From: DASRFS01 sp035260725
GTDB taxonomy: Bacteria; Patescibacteriota; Microgenomatia; Levybacterales; UBA12049
Reading direction: 5' to 3'
Length of the DNA stretch: 14,791 nucleotides
Assembly: GCA_035260725.1 (NCBI GenBank)
Contig: DATFUR010000043.1
Coordinates: forward strand, 1 to 14,791
In this document: one piece after another, positions 1-6,808 of the stretch
Position numbering within the stretch: position 1 is the stretch's first letter
Layout: the number at the start of each line of letters is the position of its first letter
Translations under genes and position numbers: made by a program
Notes under the pieces: generated by a model
What the model saw: the letters and a program-made list of their open reading frames with translations, nothing else
Told to the model about the DNA's origin: nothing
Databases searched by the model: none

Positions 1-2
1 TT

Positions 3-32
3 TCCTTTACATCTCTCCTGCCCAAATTCTAA
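3..32 (+). CDS. possible 3' end of an upstream gene (partial)
   Basis: One plus-strand frame runs from the window edge to a TAA at 30-32 and would end in SFTSLLPKF, one base before the mutM ATG. That spacing fits the packed gene order seen elsewhere here. Nine codons are too few to identify a product, and the frame could be chance. If real, mutM is the downstream gene of an operon entering from the left, since no convincing promoter is visible in the 33 bases before it. Confidence 0.25.
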   Translation, partial: SFTSLLPKF

Positions 33-33
33 T

Positions 34-876
34 ATGCCGGAACTTCCTGAAGTCGAAACCATACGTTTGGGACTTGAAAAATACGTCGTAGGCCACAAAA
101 TCGAAGACGTTGAGGTAAAAATTCCAAAGATTTTTGAAGGAGAAACCCGGCAGATTATCGGTTCAAAAGTTATCAAGATTAGAAGGTTTGGGAAGGGGTT
201 GGTAGTAGATCTTGATAACGGTCACTCCCTTGCAATCCACGTAAAACTTACAGGACAGTTAATTTACAGAGACGAAAAGACCAAAAATATTCCTGTTTCA
301 AAACAAAAAGTTGGGGAACTTCCTTCTAAATTCACTCATATAATTTTCAAATTGGATCATAATGCCGTTCTTTATTACAACGACATAAGGAGATTTGGCT
401 GGATAAAGGTTGTCAAAACAAGTGAGGTTGCAAGTCTCCCATTCTTTAAGGGCATGGGTCCAGAGCCTTTTAAGGATTTAACTTTGGAATATTTTAAAAA
501 AGCTTTGTTATCTTCAGGTGTGGCGGTGAAGCCGTTGATTATGGACCAGAAAAGAATAGGCGGAATAGGGAATATTTATGCCAATGATGCTTTGTATCTT
601 GCAGAGATTGATCCTAAGAGACCGGCAAAAAGTTTAAGTTCAAAAGAAGCAGAAAAGCTATATGACGCAGTTCATAAAGTCATGGAAAAGGGGCTTAAGT
701 ATGGAGGATCGAGTGAGCTAACTTATGTGAATGTTCTCGGCCTCGAAGGAGAATACCAAAGGTATACCTTAGTTTATGGACGGCAAGGCGATATTTGCGA
801 AAGGTGTGGGGGCAAAATCAAAAAAATTTTCTTGGGCGGCCGCGGAACTTTCTTTTGTCCCGCCTGCCAGCATTAA
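34..876 (+). CDS. mutM: formamidopyrimidine-DNA glycosylase (Fpg/MutM)
   Basis: Bifunctional DNA glycosylase/AP lyase of base excision repair that removes 8-oxoguanine and ring-opened purines and cleaves the abasic strand. The 280-residue protein has the family's usual length. It opens with MPELPEVE, giving the catalytic N-terminal proline (Pro2) and Glu3; because Pro2 must be exposed after Met removal, the ATG at 34 is the only sensible start although the frame is open upstream. Lys54 sits where the conserved beta-lysine is expected, NDIRRFG (116-122) matches the lesion-pocket loop, GGIGNIYAND (176-185) the helix-two-turn-helix, and Cys255, Cys258, Cys275 and Cys278 form the C-terminal zinc finger around Arg270. 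No Shine-Dalgarno site is visible. It is the first of four DNA-repair genes in the window. Confidence 0.96.
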   Translation: MPELPEVETIRLGLEKYVVGHKIEDVEVKIPKIFEGETRQIIGSKVIKIRRFGKGLVVDLDNGHSLAIHVKLTGQLIYRDEKTKNIPVSKQKVGELPSKFTHIIFKLDHNAVLYYNDIRRFGWIKVVKTSEVASLPFFKGMGPEPFKDLTLEYFKKALLSSGVAVKPLIMDQKRIGGIGNIYANDALYLAEIDPKRPAKSLSSKEAEKLYDAVHKVMEKGLKYGGSSELTYVNVLGLEGEYQRYTLVYGRQGDICERCGGKIKKIFLGGRGTFFCPACQH

Positions 877-888
877 GCGCAGGCTTTT
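862..888 (+). terminator. candidate intrinsic terminator at the mutM stop codon
   Basis: GCCTGC (862-867) and GCAGGC (879-884) are perfect inverted repeats around an 11-nt loop, followed directly by TTTT (885-888). The stem spans the mutM stop codon. A six-pair GC-rich stem with only four T residues is a modest terminator, but it separates mutM from the pyrH promoter about 150 bases on. Confidence 0.4.
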
Positions 889-1038
889 GCGGTCAGGGAG
901 AAGAATTTGTCGACGAAGAAAGTAAAGAAGAATCATTTGTTGCCGAATATCAAAATCCTCCTCTCTTAGGAGAAGAGGCTTTAGCGCATGCAAAAAGAAT
1001 GCTGATAGAACTTCTTTCATAAATTTTATACTTGTCTC

Positions 1039-1068
1039 TTGATTTTTAAAGAATTTATGTGGTAGTAT
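1039..1068 (+). promoter_or_regulatory. promoter for pyrH-recF-nnrD
   Basis: TTGATT (1039-1044) and TAGTAT (1063-1068) are separated by 18 bases. Transcription would begin near 1075, five bases before the ATG at 1080. This excludes the alternative GTG start at 1059, which lies upstream of the predicted transcription start. Confidence 0.5.
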
Positions 1069-1079
1069 CTTTCACTAGT

Positions 1080-1787
1080 ATGAGTAGTGGGTATTCTGAC
1101 AAGGTCATAATGTCCATTGGAGGAAGCTTGATCGTCCCAAATGGGGGAATTGATACAAAGTTTCTCCAAAAGCTAAATAGCTTTGTAAGGCAACAACTGG
1201 CGAAGAACAAGAATCGCCAGTTTTTTTTGGTCTGCGGAGGCGGATCTGTAGCCCGCCACTATAGAGACGCAGGCCGGGATGTAATAGGCCACGAGCTGAC
1301 CCGCGACGATTTGGACTGGCTCGGAATCCACGCCACAAAGCTAAACGCCCACTTAGTCCGCACAATCTTTAGAGATTTGGCCCACCCCTACATACTCAAA
1401 CACTACGAAATAATAAGAAAAGTTACAGAACCCGTTGTTGTTGCAGCGGGATGGAAGCCCGGATGGTCCACGGATTTTGACGCGGTTTTGCTTTGCGAGG
1501 ACTACAATGTCCGAACAGTTATAAATTTGAGCAACATCGACAAGGTTTACGACAAAGATCCAAAGAAATTTCCCGATGCAAAACCAATAGACAAAATTAA
1601 ATGGAAGAACTTTAGAAAATTAGTAGGGGACGAATGGATTCCGGGAATAAATGCGCCATTTGATCCCGTTGCAGCCAAAAAAGCAGAAGAGTTGGGGGTA
1701 AAAGTTGTTGTTATGAACGGAGACAATTTTGAAAATGTAGAAAAATTCATGGACGGCAAAAAATTTGTAGGAACTGTGATAGAATAA
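1080..1787 (+). CDS. pyrH: UMP kinase, archaeal-type amino-acid-kinase fold
   Basis: Predicted to phosphorylate UMP to UDP with ATP in the cytoplasm, feeding pyrimidine nucleotides to RNA and DNA synthesis. The 235-residue protein shows the amino acid kinase fold: a glycine-rich phosphate loop SIGGSLIVP (12-20), a second glycine run CGGGSVARHYRD (52-63), and the nucleotide-binding stretch NLSNIDKVYDKDPKKFPDA (149-167). The sequence style (HATKLNAHLVR, GWKPGWSTDFDAV) resembles the archaeal UMP kinases more than the usual bacterial PyrH; this is from memory of the families. Of three in-frame starts (GTG 1059, ATG 1080, ATG 1110) I chose 1080, which lies just after the promoter and keeps the first beta strand. 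It is the first gene of an operon, with recF four bases after its stop. Another kinase of the same fold cannot be excluded. Confidence 0.82.
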   Translation: MSSGYSDKVIMSIGGSLIVPNGGIDTKFLQKLNSFVRQQLAKNKNRQFFLVCGGGSVARHYRDAGRDVIGHELTRDDLDWLGIHATKLNAHLVRTIFRDLAHPYILKHYEIIRKVTEPVVVAAGWKPGWSTDFDAVLLCEDYNVRTVINLSNIDKVYDKDPKKFPDAKPIDKIKWKNFRKLVGDEWIPGINAPFDPVAAKKAEELGVKVVVMNGDNFENVEKFMDGKKFVGTVIE

Positions 1788-1791
1788 CCTC

Positions 1792-2871
1792 GTGTTTTTA
1801 AAGAGCATTTCTCTCCAAAACTTCAGAAGCTACGATAAGAAGGAATTCGATTTTGATAAAAGAACCATAATTATAGGCCCCAATACTGCAGGCAAGACCA
1901 ATATAATGGAAGCGATTTCTCTTTTGGCAAACGGCAAAAGCTTCAAAACAGATAAAGACACCCAAATGCTTAAGTTTGCAACGGAGGTCGGAAGGGTAAA
2001 AGGTCTTATTGGTACAACAACTCTCGAAGTTGTTCTTACGGGTGGCGAAGTGGAAGGTAAAAAAACTCAAACTAAAAAATATCTGGTTAACGGAGTACCA
2101 AAAAGAAGGCTGGATTTTGTTGGAAATCTGCAAGCGGTTATTTTTTCTCCTTTGGATCTGGAAATTATTATTGGGTCACCTGGAACAAGAAGAAATTTTT
2201 TAGACGAGGTACTCGAACAGGTCGATTTTGACTACAGAGTTGCCGCCTCGGAGTACGAAAAAGGCATAAGGCAGAGAAATTCCCTTTTGGACTTAGCCCG
2301 GAAAATGGGAAGACGGGATATAAAACAGTTTGAATACTGGGACAACTTGGTAATCAAATACGGAAACGTCATAACAGAAAAAAGAGAGGCTCTTGTTGCA
2401 TATTTAAATAGTCAAACAAAAGATGTTTTTGACTTTGCCGTTATCTACGACAAGAGTATCATCTCGTACGAGAGGCTTTTGGAGTATCAGGAAGAAGAAT
2501 TCCTATCGGGCGTAACGCTGGTTGGACCTCACAGAGACGATCTGGTCTTTGAAATGCTTAACAACGAGACAGAAACTGCGAGTAACATTAAATTCTTCGG
2601 TTCCCGAGGCCAGCAAAGACTCGCTGTCTTGCAATTAAAACTCTTGCAGCTTGCCTTTTTCGAAGAGAACCCTTCGGTAGGCTCAGGGCAGGGAAAGGAA
2701 AGCCCTCTTTTGTTACTCGACGATATTTTTTCGGAGTTAGACGAGGGACATATACAGCATGTTTTGGAGATGCTTGATAAAAGGGACACTGTTATAACAA
2801 CAACCCACGAAGAATTTGTAGCCCAAAAATATCTGGACGGGGCCAAAGTAATTAAACTATCTATAGAATGA
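1792..2871 (+). CDS. recF: DNA replication/repair protein RecF
   Basis: SMC-like ATPase that binds gapped DNA and, with RecO and RecR, helps load RecA in single-strand gap repair. Length is 359 residues, normal for RecF. The start is GTG, four bases after pyrH and without a Shine-Dalgarno site; the protein then begins FLKSISLQNFRSY, the typical RecF first strand. Walker A is GPNTAGKTN (29-37), the signature region is SRGQQR (271-276), Walker B is LLLLDD (306-311), and TTTHE (337-341) follows. Residues 293-301 (NPSVGSGQG), just before Walker B, are an insertion encoded by a short dispersed repeat also found in the ligase gene. The gene overlaps nnrD by ATGA. It lies away from dnaA/dnaN as far as this window shows, so its usual origin neighbourhood is not preserved here. 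Confidence 0.94.
   Translation: MFLKSISLQNFRSYDKKEFDFDKRTIIIGPNTAGKTNIMEAISLLANGKSFKTDKDTQMLKFATEVGRVKGLIGTTTLEVVLTGGEVEGKKTQTKKYLVNGVPKRRLDFVGNLQAVIFSPLDLEIIIGSPGTRRNFLDEVLEQVDFDYRVAASEYEKGIRQRNSLLDLARKMGRRDIKQFEYWDNLVIKYGNVITEKREALVAYLNSQTKDVFDFAVIYDKSIISYERLLEYQEEEFLSGVTLVGPHRDDLVFEMLNNETETASNIKFFGSRGQQRLAVLQLKLLQLAFFEENPSVGSGQGKESPLLLLDDIFSELDEGHIQHVLEMLDKRDTVITTTHEEFVAQKYLDGAKVIKLSIE
2670..2693 (+). repeat. short dispersed repeat inside recF
   Basis: CCCTTCGGTA, two bases, then CTCAGGGCA, followed by GGG. Nearly the same string lies at 6147-6170 in the ligase gene. The ends CCCT and AGGG are inverted, giving a weak hairpin. It is translated in frame as a Ser/Gly/Gln-rich loop (PSVGSGQG). 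Confidence 0.6.
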
Positions 2872-3692
2872 AAGACATTGATCCCAAAATTTTAAGAAAA
2901 CTTTATATTCCTTCTCCTGTCTCCCACAAAGGAGATAACGGAAAGCTACTGATAATTGCAGGTTCACAACTTTTCCATTCTGCCTCTCTTTGGCCCCTGA
3001 CAGTCGCATCGCGGATTGTAGATATGGTTTTTTTCTCGTCGGTTCCGACAAATAACGAAATTGTCAAAGAACAAAAAAAAGAATTCAGAAACGGAATCAT
3101 AGTTCCAAGAGAGAGGGTAGAGGATTATGTAGGGGAGGCAGACTGTATTCTTATCGGTCCCGGATTGCCAAGAGCCGACGGCCAGGAAAAAGGAGACGAT
3201 GACACGGGAGAGTTCACAAGTTCACTTCTCAAAAAATATCCTAAGAAAAAATGGGTCATAGACGGAGGAAGTTTGCAGACAATTGATCCTTCAAGTATTC
3301 CGCCGACAGCAATTCTTACTCCACACGGGAAAGAATTTGAAATGTTGTTTAAAGTGAAAAGCGACAAGAGACAAGTAATAAGTATGGCGAAGAAATTTAA
3401 CTGCGTGATTTTGCTTAAAGGGCCGATTGATATTATTTCGAATGGTTCAAAAACAGTTGAAGTAAAAGGCGGCAACGCGGGGATGACAAAAGGGGGTACA
3501 GGAGATGTTTTGGCAGGATTAGTAGCTTCACTTTACTGTAAAAACGAGGCGTTCTTGTCGGCAGTTGCCGGAAGTTTTATCAATAAGAAAGCGGGAGAAG
3601 AATTATTCAAAAAAACAGGTTTATTTTTTAACGCAACCGATCTTGCAAACGAAATCCCGATTGTAATGAAAAAATCACTTATCTCGGTCTAA
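2868..3692 (+). CDS. nnrD: ADP-dependent NAD(P)H-hydrate dehydratase
   Basis: Repairs hydrated NADH and NADPH by ADP-dependent dehydration; a ribokinase-fold enzyme of metabolite repair. The 274 residues cover only the dehydratase (carbohydrate kinase) domain; the epimerase domain NnrE that is fused to it in many bacteria is absent and is not elsewhere in the window. Diagnostic stretches are KGDNGKLLIIAGS (21-33), LTPHGKEF (150-157) and GGNAGMTKGGTGDVLAG (201-217), with Asp213 as the likely catalytic base. The ATG overlaps the recF TGA, so translation is probably coupled. The last 18 bases overlap the 3' end of the convergent DUF5654 gene. There is no obvious functional tie to recF beyond co-transcription. 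Confidence 0.88.
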   Translation: MKDIDPKILRKLYIPSPVSHKGDNGKLLIIAGSQLFHSASLWPLTVASRIVDMVFFSSVPTNNEIVKEQKKEFRNGIIVPRERVEDYVGEADCILIGPGLPRADGQEKGDDDTGEFTSSLLKKYPKKKWVIDGGSLQTIDPSSIPPTAILTPHGKEFEMLFKVKSDKRQVISMAKKFNCVILLKGPIDIISNGSKTVEVKGGNAGMTKGGTGDVLAGLVASLYCKNEAFLSAVAGSFINKKAGEELFKKTGLFFNATDLANEIPIVMKKSLISV

Positions 3693-3935
3693 AATTTTGG
3701 AGAGTTGGAAGGTAATAACTACTGCAAGAATTGTAACTGCAACGGCGTAAATTAAAAGAGACCACATATTGGAATCATTCCCCGGCAAGAATCTTTTAAT
3801 ATAGGTTTTAACAAACTCCTGGATTACATTGTTCCAGGCAAGCGCTGCAACAAATCCAAACCCCGAAGTTGCCAGTGTAAGCATTTGGCGGATTACTTCG
3901 ATATGCAGTTTTTTCTTCTCTTTTTTCTTTGCCAT
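3675..3935 (-). CDS. DUF5654 family small membrane protein
   Basis: An 86-residue protein with a Lys-rich N terminus (MAKKKEKKK), a conserved block QMLTLATSGFGFVAALAWN (about residues 17-35) and two hydrophobic segments, near 20-40 and 58-78. I recognise the first block as typical of DUF5654, common in CPR bacteria and some archaea; its function is unknown. The basic N terminus suggests a cytoplasmic start with a two-pass membrane hairpin. It is transcribed alone, convergent with nnrD (18-bp overlap) and divergent from the Fic operon. Its ATG lies 8 bases from an extended -10, so the mRNA is predicted to be almost leaderless. Confidence 0.8.
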   Translation of the reverse strand: MAKKKEKKKLHIEVIRQMLTLATSGFGFVAALAWNNVIQEFVKTYIKRFLPGNDSNMWSLLIYAVAVTILAVVITFQLSKILDRDK

Positions 3936-3943
3936 AGGCTGAA

Positions 3944-3952
3944 ATTATATCA
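3944..3952 (-). promoter_or_regulatory. extended -10 promoter of the DUF5654 gene
   Basis: On the minus strand TGATATAAT is an extended -10 (TGnTATAAT) ending 8 bases before the ATG at 3935. No good -35 is present, but GTCAAT at 3967-3972 is at the right spacing and overlaps the -35 of the divergent Fic promoter. Confidence 0.6.
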
Positions 3953-3967
3953 TAATCCGTTTTCTTA

Positions 3968-3997
3968 TTGACTTTCTTCGGGAATTATGCGTTAATT
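3968..3997 (+). promoter_or_regulatory. possible promoter of the Fic-ligase-EndoQ operon
   Basis: TTGACT (3968-3973) is a good -35. The matching -10 is weak: TTAATT at 3992-3997 (18-base spacer) ending 10 bases before the ATG, or TTAACT at 3996-4001 with a longer spacer. The 72-base gap between the divergent genes holds nothing else I can identify. Confidence 0.35.
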
Positions 3998-4007
3998 AAC
4001 TAGCAAA

Positions 4008-5060
4008 ATGTACGCTCCAAAGTTTACAATTACCAATAAAACCCTCAAAAATATAGGGAGTATAGAGGCCTCCAAAGAAGTAATAGATAAAGCCCCTCTT
4101 TTGCCTTATTACGAAAGGCAATTTCAAGACCAAGCACTTGTCCGAACAGTTCATTTTGGAACTCACATAGAGGGAAACGAGCTTAATTTATCCCAGGCAG
4201 AAAAGGTTTTACAAGGTGAAGATGTAGCTGCTCGGGACCGAGACATACAAGAGGTCATAAATTACAGAAAAGTAATGGATCTTATAGGCGAATTCAAAAT
4301 TCAGAATTCAAAATTCAGAATTAGCGAAGAGTTTATAAAAAAAATGCACGAGATGACAGTACAAAAGATACTTTCCAAGGAACAGTCGGGGGAATATAGA
4401 AAGACCCAAGTGGTTGTCAGAAACAGTTTGTCCGGACAGGTGTCTTTTAGGCCTCCTATGGCAGTTGCAGTGCCCTTCCAGATTAGAGATCTGGTGAGTT
4501 TCATAAACGACGCTAAAGACGATATTCATCCTGTTTTAAAGTCAGGAGCAGTACATTATGAATTGGTCCGAATCCATCCTTTTGTAGACGGTAACGGAAG
4601 AGTGGCCAGGGCCCTTTCGACCCTAATTCTTTTCCAGGAGGGATATGATATTAGAAAATTCTTTTCCTTGGAGGAATATTTTGACACAAATGCCGCTAAT
4701 TATTACGAGGCACTCCAATCTGTTGAGAAAAATGGAGGAGACCTGACTTATTTTCTTGAATATTTTTCTCTGGGGTTGGCAATCGAACTGTCTAAAATAA
4801 AAGACAAGGTCGAAAATATTTCAATCGACGCAAAACTTAAAGAAAGGTTGGGCGGAAAGCCTCTTATGCTGTCTGACCGCCAGCTAAAAATTATCGAATA
4901 CATACAAAAAATAGGTTTTTTGCAAAACAGAGCCTTTGAACAGATATTTCCAATGGTGTCGGAGGACACTATTTTAAATGAATTAAAGGGACTTTCCAAG
5001 GCTGGAATTGTCAAAAAACAGGGAATTACAAAGTCGGCGAGGTATATAATGTCAAAATAA
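4008..5060 (+). CDS. Fic family protein (probable AMPylase) with C-terminal winged helix
   Basis: Fic proteins usually transfer AMP from ATP to hydroxyl side chains of target proteins. The core motif HPFVDGNGR (190-198) matches HxFx(D/E)GNGR, with His190 catalytic. EYRKTQVVVRNSLSG and SFRPP (129-150) form the usual substrate-side flap. The N-terminal THIEGN (52-57) resembles the inhibitory-helix motif of self-inhibited Fic proteins, so activity may be repressed by an intramolecular glutamate; the Thr is one position off the consensus. Residues about 290-350 look like a winged helix (LSDRQLKIIEYI... GIVKKQG), the common Fic-wHTH architecture. Residues 95-105 are encoded by a 14-bp tandem repeat. 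It is the first gene of a seven-gene chain, and its TAA overlaps the ligase ATG by one base. Target unknown; no antitoxin-like small gene precedes it. Confidence 0.9.
   Translation: MYAPKFTITNKTLKNIGSIEASKEVIDKAPLLPYYERQFQDQALVRTVHFGTHIEGNELNLSQAEKVLQGEDVAARDRDIQEVINYRKVMDLIGEFKIQNSKFRISEEFIKKMHEMTVQKILSKEQSGEYRKTQVVVRNSLSGQVSFRPPMAVAVPFQIRDLVSFINDAKDDIHPVLKSGAVHYELVRIHPFVDGNGRVARALSTLILFQEGYDIRKFFSLEEYFDTNAANYYEALQSVEKNGGDLTYFLEYFSLGLAIELSKIKDKVENISIDAKLKERLGGKPLMLSDRQLKIIEYIQKIGFLQNRAFEQIFPMVSEDTILNELKGLSKAGIVKKQGITKSARYIMSK
4290..4322 (+). repeat. 14-bp tandem repeat inside the Fic gene
   Basis: The unit GAATTCAAAATTCA occurs at 4290-4303 and 4304-4317, followed by a third partial GAATT (4318-4322). 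It reads in frame as EFKIQNSKFRI. The unit length is not a multiple of three, so each copy is read in a different frame, and gain or loss of one unit would shift the frame. Confidence 0.85.
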
Positions 5061-6808
5061 TGGAATTTTCAAAATTAGCATCATATTTCGAGAAGTTAGA
5101 AGAGACATCGTCAAGGTTGGCGCTTATTGATATCTTGTCGGAGCTTTTTAAGGCTGCTCCAAAAGACGAAATTGACATTATTATTTACCTGACGCAGGGG
5201 AGAATTGCACCATTTTTTGAGGCAACGGAAATTGGAATGGCGGACAAAACTGTTGCACAGGCTTTGGCCAACGCCTATGGCTCTAAAAAAGAAACAGTCC
5301 TAAAACTCTATCAAAAACTAGGAGATATGGGTAAAGTTGCGGAGGAACTTAATGCAAAAGCAAAAATAAAAAGGGCAAAATTAACAGTCAGAGAAGTTTA
5401 TGATGTCCTTCGCGCCATTGCCAAAACAACGGGCGAGGGAACAGTCGAGAAAAAGTTGACCTTGTTTTCCGATTTGCTTGGGAAAGTTGATTCAACTTCG
5501 GCAAAACATCTTGTTCGCATACCTTTGGGCAACAATAGACTCGGAATTGGAGATCCGACAGTCCTGGACGGACTCGCAACTGCGGTTTTGGGAGATAAAT
5601 CAAAGAGAAAGTTACTCGAAAAAGCATACAACGAGACTTCGGATCTAGGTCTTATTGCAAAAACTTTGGTTAACGACGGCTTAAAAGAGGTTCAGAAGCT
5701 CAAAGTTACAGTTGGCCGTCCGATTAGGTCCGAACTTTGCGAAAGACTGCCGACCCCTGAAAAAGTTATCGAAAAATTAAAGGTTGTTAACGCCCAATAC
5801 AAGTACGACGGCTTTAGAGTACAGATCCACAAGATGGGAAAAACAGTACGCATGTTCTCTAGAAACCTTGAGGAGATGACTCACATGTTTCCGGAGCTGA
5901 TTGAAGGAACTTTAAAACAGGTAAAGGCAGAGAATGTAATTCTGGATACGGAAGCACTCGCTTACAATCCTGATTCGCAAGAGTTTTTACCTTTCCAGGA
6001 AACAACGAAAAGAAGGAGAAAATATAAAATCGCAGAAATGCAAAAAAGTCTGCCTCTCCGGGCTTTTGTTTTTGATATTTTGTATGTCGACGGCAAGTCT
6101 TTGATAGACACACCTCTAAAAGAGCGATTAGAAATTCTTAAAAAAACCCTTCGGTACGACTCAGGGCAAGCTGGGGATGAGATCTTAATTCCATCAATTG
6201 GAGAGGTCATTTCGGACCCAAAAAAGCTTAAGGAAATGCTAGAGGACGCAATCACACAAGGTTTGGAAGGGCTTGTTGTTAAGAGGTTGGACTCATTGTA
6301 TGAGGCTGGAGGCCGGAATTTTAATTGGGTAAAGCTTAAAAGACACTCAAGCGGAGAGTTACACGATACAATAGACACCGTTATCTTGGGATACATTGTA
6401 GGACGGGGAAAAAGGACAGCTTTTGGAGCAGGAGCACTGCTCGTTGGAATTTACGACGAGAAAAAAGATGAATTTGTAACAGTTTCGAGAATCGGAACCG
6501 GCTTAACAGATGAAGAATGGAGAGAAATTCACAAACGCGCCGACAAAATAAGGGTCGATCACAAACCCGCTAGGGTAAATTCTTTAATTTCTCCGTCTGT
6601 TTGGATAGAGCCCAAAATTGTCATCGAGGTTTTGGCGGACGAGATAACAAGATCCCCAAATCATACTGCAGGAAAGGTGGGGGATGAGCCGGGATATGCC
6701 CTAAGATTTCCAAGATTGGTAACTTTTAGAGGAGACGACAAGAAACCGGAGGACGCAACAACGGTAAAAGAGCTTATTGAAATGTATAAGCAACAAGGGA
6801 AGAAATAA
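5060..6808 (+). CDS. lig: ATP-dependent DNA ligase, archaeal/LIG1 type
   Basis: Seals nicks through a ligase-AMP intermediate using ATP, unlike the NAD-dependent LigA used by most bacteria. The 582-residue, three-domain layout matches archaeal replicative-type ligases: an N-terminal DNA-binding domain (about 1-220), an adenylation domain with motif I KYDGFR (Lys248 the predicted adenylated residue), motif V GLEGLVVKR (401-409) and WVKLKR (423-428), then an OB-fold ending in RFPRLVTFRGDDKKPEDATT (549-568). I see no PCNA-binding QxxFF motif where archaeal ligases carry one. Residues 362-371 (KTLRYDSGQA) contain a short repeat insertion shared with recF. The ATG overlaps the Fic stop (TAATG) and the TAA overlaps the EndoQ ATG in the same way, so the three are probably translated together. 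Whether it supplements or replaces LigA cannot be judged from this window. Confidence 0.95.
   Translation: MEFSKLASYFEKLEETSSRLALIDILSELFKAAPKDEIDIIIYLTQGRIAPFFEATEIGMADKTVAQALANAYGSKKETVLKLYQKLGDMGKVAEELNAKAKIKRAKLTVREVYDVLRAIAKTTGEGTVEKKLTLFSDLLGKVDSTSAKHLVRIPLGNNRLGIGDPTVLDGLATAVLGDKSKRKLLEKAYNETSDLGLIAKTLVNDGLKEVQKLKVTVGRPIRSELCERLPTPEKVIEKLKVVNAQYKYDGFRVQIHKMGKTVRMFSRNLEEMTHMFPELIEGTLKQVKAENVILDTEALAYNPDSQEFLPFQETTKRRRKYKIAEMQKSLPLRAFVFDILYVDGKSLIDTPLKERLEILKKTLRYDSGQAGDEILIPSIGEVISDPKKLKEMLEDAITQGLEGLVVKRLDSLYEAGGRNFNWVKLKRHSSGELHDTIDTVILGYIVGRGKRTAFGAGALLVGIYDEKKDEFVTVSRIGTGLTDEEWREIHKRADKIRVDHKPARVNSLISPSVWIEPKIVIEVLADEITRSPNHTAGKVGDEPGYALRFPRLVTFRGDDKKPEDATTVKELIEMYKQQGKK
6147..6170 (+). 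repeat. short dispersed repeat inside the ligase gene
   Basis: CCCTTCGGTA, three bases, then CTCAGGGCA and AG. It matches the recF copy (2670-2693) except for the length and content of the spacer and one base after it. It is read in frame as TLRYDSGQA within the adenylation domain. Confidence 0.6.

Noticed and set aside
957..978. Hairpin CCTCcTCTC-TTAG-GAGAaGAGG as a terminator
   Set aside because: No T run follows the stem, and it lies 80 bases after a better terminator candidate; it may simply be part of the unexplained frame.
1059..1079. GTG at 1059 as the start of the UMP kinase
   Set aside because: It lies within the predicted promoter, upstream of the likely transcription start, and adds residues not expected before the first beta strand.
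4008..5060. Fic gene as the toxin of a toxin-antitoxin pair
   Set aside because: The protein carries its own N-terminal inhibitory-type motif and there is no small antitoxin gene beside it; the upstream gene is divergent and the downstream gene is a ligase.
5962..6396. Minus-strand open frame of 144 codons inside the ligase
   Set aside because: Antisense to conserved ligase motifs; composition is that of a shadow frame and there is no promoter.
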